Positions 57,753-64,000 of a stretch of DNA of 64,000 bases are shown in pieces. Made by a program: the position numbers and the translations under genes. The DNA is from Timema cristinae. Its lineage: Eukaryota; Arthropoda; Insecta; Phasmatodea; Timematidae. The first letter of the stretch is position 1; each line of letters opens with the position of its first letter. The stretch spans positions 40,422,533 through 40,486,532 of the forward strand of contig JBCFYV010000024.1 of NCBI GenBank assembly GCA_039000515.1, read 5' to 3'. The notes below the pieces were generated by a model. That model had not been told where the DNA came from. It made no database searches and saw nothing but the letters and a program-made list of their open reading frames with translations.

Positions 57753-60429
57753 AATTAATTATAAACTAATAACCTAGGAATAAACTTATGTTTACATTAA
57801 GGTCATTAGACAACGAAAATTTGACTGTACAATTGTAACACTTGTACAACTACAAGTTATAAATAGTAATTAATTGATTTAAAATCATTACAATTCACGA
57901 ATTATAAGAGGTCACTCTTGCTATTTTGTGGTTTTAATATACCATTGTTATAGGTAAAATACTAAATTTCAGCCCCATAAATTAATTACGATTTTACATT
58001 CAAATGAGGTGTGCACAATCAAATATTCATAGTATGTTAAAGAAAAATAATTTGTAATGTACAAGCAGTTTAAAAGTGGTAAAATTACATCATTTTTAAT
58101 TATGTATACTGTTATTTATACACCCCAATAGTTTAATGTTATCTCATTTTGTAGCACAAAATGTCGTTATTTCAAATTATTATTATTACTTTTTTAGCCT
58201 AACCATACTTGTTAATTTTATTAATGTTTCTGAACTGATCATTGCAGATATAGATTTGAATTGTATATTTAATCAAATTTATGGTTTTAACTGTACCGAT
58301 CGTAGATACAACCTCGACTAGCAGAACACAATATTCTAGGCCAAACCAGAGGGCCAGATAATCACAATTAATGACACACCCAGCTAGTAAGTCAAATGAC
58401 CTTAATAGAATATTAATGGTTTAAAACATTAATTTAAGTAATAAATGATGCCTTGACAATTGATGGGTTTTGGTGGTAAATACAAATAAACAGACGATAT
58501 AGTAACCAACTCTTAACATTGTTGAGAAATTGACGGTGAAAATCCCTAACCACTTCCCATCGTGAAGGGAAGGGGAAAATTGGTTTTATGCTCTAACTAC
58601 AAACAGTTTTGTTTGTATTATAAATGCTTGTTGGACTGAACAATTTTAAAGTTGGTTCATAATTTAATCATTTTGAAACAGAACTCAAAAAGTTTTAAAA
58701 ATTTGTTATTGAAATACATGTATTTCCAAGATGGTGTATTTATGTTTATTTTGATATCTTAGTTAAGTCGGTCGCGTGCGTGTTGTCTTAGTAATGTAGG
58801 GGTTCCGGGTTTAGTTCTTTAATGGTAAAAAAATATTTCATTTATGATATAAGGTTGCTTTTACAACACAATATAAGCGGCTAAGGGACTAGGTGCTGTG
58901 TTTGTCCTGGAATTAAGTTAGTTTGTAAGTCGTATTTTGATATAAGTTAATTAGTGGTACTACTATGTTAAATAATTTTATTCTCGTCGTTAATGGAGGG
59001 CCATCACGAAGCTATGAATAAAGCAGGGCTGGGAGGGGGCATAGTGGCCCAAAATAAATATATTTTTCTAAAAAGACTTTCGTACTTTGTGTTTTAAAAA
59101 TCCATCATGAGGGGAGCACAAGTTCAAACAGTTAATTTTCTGGTAGCTCTCATTCGCGAAGACCCTTAACGAGCATTTTAACACTTGGTGTCCAGTTACC
59201 AACCCTATCCAGGCAGAACGAACATCTTCTCTCTCTCTCTCTTTCAACTTCCCCCATTACTGGGTAAACATGCTCCCCCTTAAAAGAGCTCGGACTCGTA
59301 TTTCCCTTCATTAGCTTGGTCCTTTCCGTCTGATCAACCCAACACCCCCTTTACGCTAGCCGTGCAACCCCTCCTGCGAGCCGACCGACCTCGATGTTGA
59401 ACCATCGGCTGGCTGCTCTTTGTTGAGGCCGACTATCGAATGGACCAAACAGAACTTTTAACGAGGCGATAGGTTATAAGAGGCTACGTTTCTACGAAAT
59501 AAAAAAACAACCTTTATTCTGTTTCGTCCATGAACAACCTTTCTGTAATAATACACCCTTGTAGAGATTTTACACGTATCCTTTCACAGATAATTAAAAA
59601 AACTCTACTATTTTAATTACGAAAAGAATAATTTACCCACTACAAAAGGAGTCAATATCTGACATTTGTTCTACATTTCTTAGGAAAAATAAATATTAAA
59701 TATTACCAGACCATATTGATGCCTTTACCTGGGTGCCTACCGGTGCAGTTACCAATCAAAATGATGATTAGCCTTTAATAGATCGATTTTATAACTTGGG
59801 GGTGTCATTTATATGAACTCATCAAAAAGGAAGGGCAATACGTGGCTAAATGTTGTAGATGAATGTGTGAAAAAGTGAAACATTAAGAGTTTTAAGAATA
59901 AAAGAACCTGGTGACACATTAATAAGGTTTGCGATACTCTTGTAAGCTATCAATTTATTGAAGCTTATTTAATTAATATTGTTTTCAAATGGGGGCGTAT
60001 GAGTATTGGCGACATTATCACCTGCAACTCAATATTTAGGGAACTTCAAATCAAGGATATCACCCCAGTTTGAACACTATGGGAAATTAGATTTCCACTC
60101 TACCACTTTTAAATTTAGTATCCATTTATTTGTTGTAACGTGAACTTTCTGAGCCGACCGATTATATCAGAATTCGATTTACAAATTAACTTATTTCTAA
60201 AATGGACACAACACCCTGTCTCCCAGATTTTAATTCATCACTGCGAAAAAGGAAACCACGATTTCAACAATGATATTTGTTTCGTCCACGCTGTAAATCG
60301 AACCCGCGACACTTATGTATTCATTATAAACCTGTGCTACCGACTGATATAAGGCGACAACTTTTATTAAGAAACATTTTATTAAATATCTCATCAGCAA
60401 AAGGAATGATCTAAATTATAATCGGTAGT
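57753..60429. other. long non-coding stretch, nothing recognised
   Basis: AT-rich, possibly intron of the minus-strand Tmtc gene. A (TC)n run at about 59,229-59,244 begins a GC-richer patch to 59,480 without coding signal. No further Tmtc exon (such as one encoding TPR repeats) was seen. Confidence 0.35.
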
Positions 60430-60600
60430 CTCGCACTAAGGCATCAACATCGTCTGATATAGTTTGCTTATGCCGGAGAGTCTGGGTTTCGAATACCAGC
60501 TGAGTGGGTTTACTGAAGTTGTTTTACCTAAATAGTTTTCTACCCTCCCTCTCCGTAAAAGCGGGTATACCTTATGTACACTCTAAAAATGTAAATATGC
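60430..60600 (+). mobile_element. SINE family B, 3'-truncated
   Basis: B-box-like GGGTTTCGAATACCAGC at about 60,484, then GGGTTTACTGAAGTTG and CTACCCTCCCTCTCCGTAAA. Lies 80 bases from the Tmtc exon end, within the presumed intron. Confidence 0.6.
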
Positions 60601-60679
60601 TGCTAATCCAAACGAGTAACAATACGCGTCGCACACACACAAAAGGAATACATGATCTTAAAATGAAACACAGTCTCAC

Positions 60680-61822
60680 CTTCCTAAGTAGATCTCTGAA
60701 TCCATAAATCCTCCAGCGACCATAGTGTATGAGCACGTCATACACGGCACAAATACCCAGCACAGTCACACCCGTCTCCTTGCTGAAGACGGCACACCCG
60801 CGAAACACACGCACCCGACCATCGCGGCCCACTGTTTGAGCACACTGCCCAAAGACGACGCACACGTCACCGCCGCGTCACCCTCCGTCGCTACGCCCGA
60901 AGCTGGAAGACCGCTATTACTATTACTATTCTTGCTAGCGCCACTGCTGCTGGCAGAAGACGATGACGACGAAGAAGAGGACGAGGAACCGTTCAGGTCG
61001 TTTCCGTTGTTACGAAAGCGATTCAAGAAACTGATCAGGTAATCCTTAATCTTGTTCCGCCGCTTGTTGACGTCTAGATGACTGCAGTAGGTCACCCGGT
61101 GACGACACTCATGGATGTTTTGATGAGATCCACCGTTAGTCGGCTTGTTACACCCGTTGCTCTGAGGACAGTTCGCCCTGTTGTGGTACTGATACTTGTA
61201 GTGTCGGTTCCAAGTATCCGTCAGCTTCACGCTCAGCGCCTCAGAAGGGGGATTCCCCCCGGAACTCCTACGTGCGAAAGTTGTAGGTTCGCAGGTATAA
61301 GACTGCTTAACGTTCTGGAACTTGGTCGTCGAGCCATCTGGTGAGGAACTTTTAGTCCAAAGATGGTGAAAGGTCTTGGAGAGCGTCCTTGAAGGCGTCG
61401 CTACGACCTTGTCCCGATGCTTAACGTGCGAGACGTAACAGAGGAAGGAGACTATGTAGAAGACGCACGCGGCGAGGTCCGCTCTGCCTACGACACCGGC
61501 GACCGCCTCCGTGTGCACCGGATGAGAGGCGAAGAGGAGGCCCGTGACAGCGACGCCGAGATTAGACGCTGGAGGTAGGAGTGTCCTGGCTAATTTGACG
61601 ATGAGGGAGGTGGCAAGACAGTGCAGACAAACGTTGACGAGATGGTACCCCCAGGGCTGGAAGCCTCCAAGGAGGTAGTTGATTCTGAAGGAGAGGACGC
61701 ACAGAGGTCGGTACGAGCCGTGAGAGCCCCCGTGAGTTAGGGGAGTCCCCCAGAAGTCATTCACCAGCAGCTTTGACAGTGGAGTTGTAGGTAGGACGTC
61801 TTGGTTTGTAAGTATAGCACGA
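60680..61822 (-). pseudogene. Tmtc1: internal exon of a Tmtc-type protein O-mannosyl-transferase, probably Tmtc1, with apparent 1-base deletion
   Basis: Acceptor TTTGTTTCCAG precedes 61,822 and donor AAG|GTGAGA follows 60,680. The exon reads RAILTNQDVLPTTPLSKLL, NDFWGTPL, then SYRPLCVLSFRINYLLGG, WGYHLVNVCLH, and ASHPVHTEAVAGVVGRADL, which are hallmarks of the TMTC family. These are ER multi-membrane enzymes that O-mannosylate cadherins; the catalytic-domain helices are here, TPRs would be downstream. A loop of about 190 residues with a poly-Ser run interrupts the usual spacing. Near 60,796-60,800 the frame must shift by one missing base to continue as CAVFSKETGVTVLGICAVYD; without it the frame stops at 60,766. 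The exon length fits phase 0 at the donor only if that base is restored. So it is a sequencing error in a GGG run or a true lesion. Tmtc1 rather than Tmtc2 is preferred from KETGVTV; not certain. Confidence 0.8.
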
Positions 61823-64000
61823 CTGGAAACAAAAGAAAATATCAGTTATCATTTTAATGAGTTATTATTTTACTTATGATGCTTTGATACATTACTTTAG
61901 TTTCATATTAGGTAATTAAACACAATTTTACCAAATTTTGACTCAATTAGATATTTAAACTATCTATGTTGCAAGCACACAACGATAAAATGTAAAATAA
62001 ATAATTAAAATGCTTAGTTTAAAGTATTTTGCATATTAGATTTTAAAAAAAAAGTTTTGAAATATCTATATTTTATTACTAAGTATAGCGGTACTAAGAA
62101 TCTTGGTATAATCAAGATGGACGTAAGTCCGTAATTAAACTCAACGATATGGACTTCCACTAGTATATTTATGCTAAAGCATTATACATATGTAGAATTA
62201 TTGTAACATTGATGGTAGCAAAGGGTAAGGGTATTAAAATAATGTTTACTTATGGTAAAGTATTTATTAATGTATTGGATGTATATAACGTATACTTCAA
62301 TAGAAGTTAATACATTAATATGATTTCATCCCATTCAATTTAAAGAATTATTTAAATCTGTACATAACTTGGAGACACTTTTTAAAAACAATTTTCATTT
62401 TATTTTTATGTTACCTCGTGTCAATTTTCATACTATGTTTATGTTACCTCGTGTTTATATACGTTTGAAAATATAATTGTATTTAAATATTGATATTATC
62501 TTTTGACCAATAAACAATAATTATATTTCAACTTAATTCGTTGACCAGCTTGATTTGGAACCGAGGTTAAATAGTTTTCTAATTAATATTATATTAAAAG
62601 ATTAAGTACTAAACATAAACCTACTTTGGTTAAAAGCTGATTAAACATACAAATCAAATATTGTCAACTTTGGAAAAGCCTTTTCTTATATTTATAAATA
62701 TCTTACTTTATCAATAGGTTACTTTAGTCTGAAACTTAACATAACTTATCCAAAATTTCAAAGATTATTTTTATATCACTTCTGTATTGCAAAGCATATT
62801 AACATACAAACGTAGTATATCAAATAATAAATATAATAAAAAATATTCTTAACGGTGGTTTTGGAAGAGGGGGCTTATTATTTTTTTTTTTTTCAAGTTT
62901 GGTCAAGACCGATTAATTTCTAAATACGAGTAAATATGAATATCTGATTAATATGTCTGCATTATTTAAAATAAAGATGAAACCTGCCCTAAAATTTATT
63001 CAAATAATTTATTTGGTATATCAGCTTTAGTTTTTGTGTTTTTAAAGAAATTTCCTTGTGAAATAAATAAAAATAGATGAAAAATAGTGTCGTCCAGTTA
63101 ACGTTAGCCCGTTATGAACCTCGTAAAAAATGTCCCTACGCACAAAAGATCACTTAAAACGCCCAGTGCCGCACATCCATTTTATGAAGTTAGAGATTAA
63201 ATGGACGTAGTACAATAGGTGACCTTAGAAAACTAAATTTCCCTTCCAAACATACTTTGTTGTGTGGCTTACACCATTACGTGACATTAGGTTGTGAGCG
63301 GAAGGTTGGCAGAATGTTTCGGGGCTTTGTTTCCCGTACTACTTTATAGAAGCAAGATAACCTGTGGGGATTTAATATCCCTCCACACACACAGCAGAAA
63401 GTCATATAAAGGATAAGTTATGACGTGAGTACTTTTCTCTGTATGTTGGTTGTTGTTACGCTACCAATGCTTTGTATCTGGCATTGTCGCTGAATATTTC
63501 TCGTCTGTATGTTTGTGGACGTCATGTGATCATGAACGTGTCAAGAATAGTTGGCTAGGGGCATGACGTAGTAGCTTGACTAAGCCTTTTCTGACTTAGA
63601 ACTAATATATCGCATATTTATTACTTTCCCATTCCAAACAAATATGTTTTAAGTGGCAATAAGATATAGCCTAATCCTTCTTATTTGTTTTGAATTTATT
63701 TGGTAGCGACTATGAAATAAGTTTATTCAGAGTAATATTTAAATATATATATTTTTTAAAATAATTAATAACATCAAACATTGACAAAAAATACGCCATA
63801 AATCTGTTGAAATTGATACCCAACCCCCTCCCATACCCCCTGTTAAAGGTGAAAATTACAGGACACAACCCTGGCTAACAAATACCCACGTGTTGAACAA
63901 AGGGTATTTAAACCGACAGATCGACTGTTAGTTTTGAAAAAGATGCTTTTATTACTTTTGTGTTTATATAAAATATTAAGTAGCCTACTAGGAGTACTTG
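61823..64000. other. upstream intron or flank of the Tmtc gene, nothing recognised
   Basis: Begins with the splice acceptor on the minus strand. The expected upstream exon, which should encode the first membrane helix and the acidic FVYDD-type motif, was not found, so it probably lies beyond the window. AT-rich throughout; a poly-T run at about 62,879-62,894. Confidence 0.4.

Noticed and set aside
60725..61042. Plus-strand ORF with an acidic run (DDDDEEEDEE)
   Set aside because: It is the antisense of the poly-Ser stretch of the Tmtc exon, whose minus-strand reading has clear family motifs.
1..64000. CRISPR array, prokaryotic operon, rRNA genes or phage features
   Set aside because: None found; the tandem repeats present lack spacers, and the coding features are eukaryotic.

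Overview
This is an AT-rich, intron- and repeat-dominated stretch of an animal nuclear genome, most likely an arthropod and probably an insect. The reasons are an insect-like O-mannosyltransferase (Tmtc) exon with splice sites, an I-type non-LTR retrotransposon with an RNase H domain, several tRNA-derived SINE families, MITEs, and short TTAGG-type repeats. There are no bacterial operons, phage genes or CRISPR arrays. The organism inference rests on sequence style and remembered protein families, not on a search.

Layout. 1-873 is a perfect inverted repeat (273-bp arms, the left one cut by the window edge) around a spacer with a SAP-like, Gag-like start. It looks like LTR-retrotransposon debris in head-to-head arrangement. 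0.9-31 kb holds no recognisable host gene; it is seeded with two large tRNA-derived SINE families (here A and B), minor families (C, E), a TA-flanked MITE, a second palindromic MITE with a SINE inside it, a Harbinger-like relic and degraded LINE pieces. 29.4 kb carries the first of three unusual elements whose two ends are outward-facing tRNA-like sequences (also at 47.9 and 56.3 kb). 31.9-35.6 kb is a broken antisense LINE endonuclease in two pieces. 35,914-42,150 is a full-length I-type retrotransposon, flanked by an 11-bp target-site duplication, with an intact 1230-residue ORF2 and an ORF1 split between two frames. 42-51 kb is again repeats. 51,142-52,222 is a 19-copy, 57-bp minisatellite with higher-order structure. 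The only clear host coding sequence is one 1143-base exon on the minus strand (60,680-61,822) of a Tmtc-type protein O-mannosyl-transferase, with good acceptor and donor sites but an apparent one-base deletion.

How the parts relate. The window is probably mostly intron or flank of the minus-strand Tmtc gene, but no other exon was recognised. The SINEs and the I-type LINE all end in (TAA)n, and several carry target-site duplications, consistent with target-primed reverse transcription. SINE families A and B share one 3' tail behind different bodies. The tRNA-ended elements are the least conventional structure in the window.
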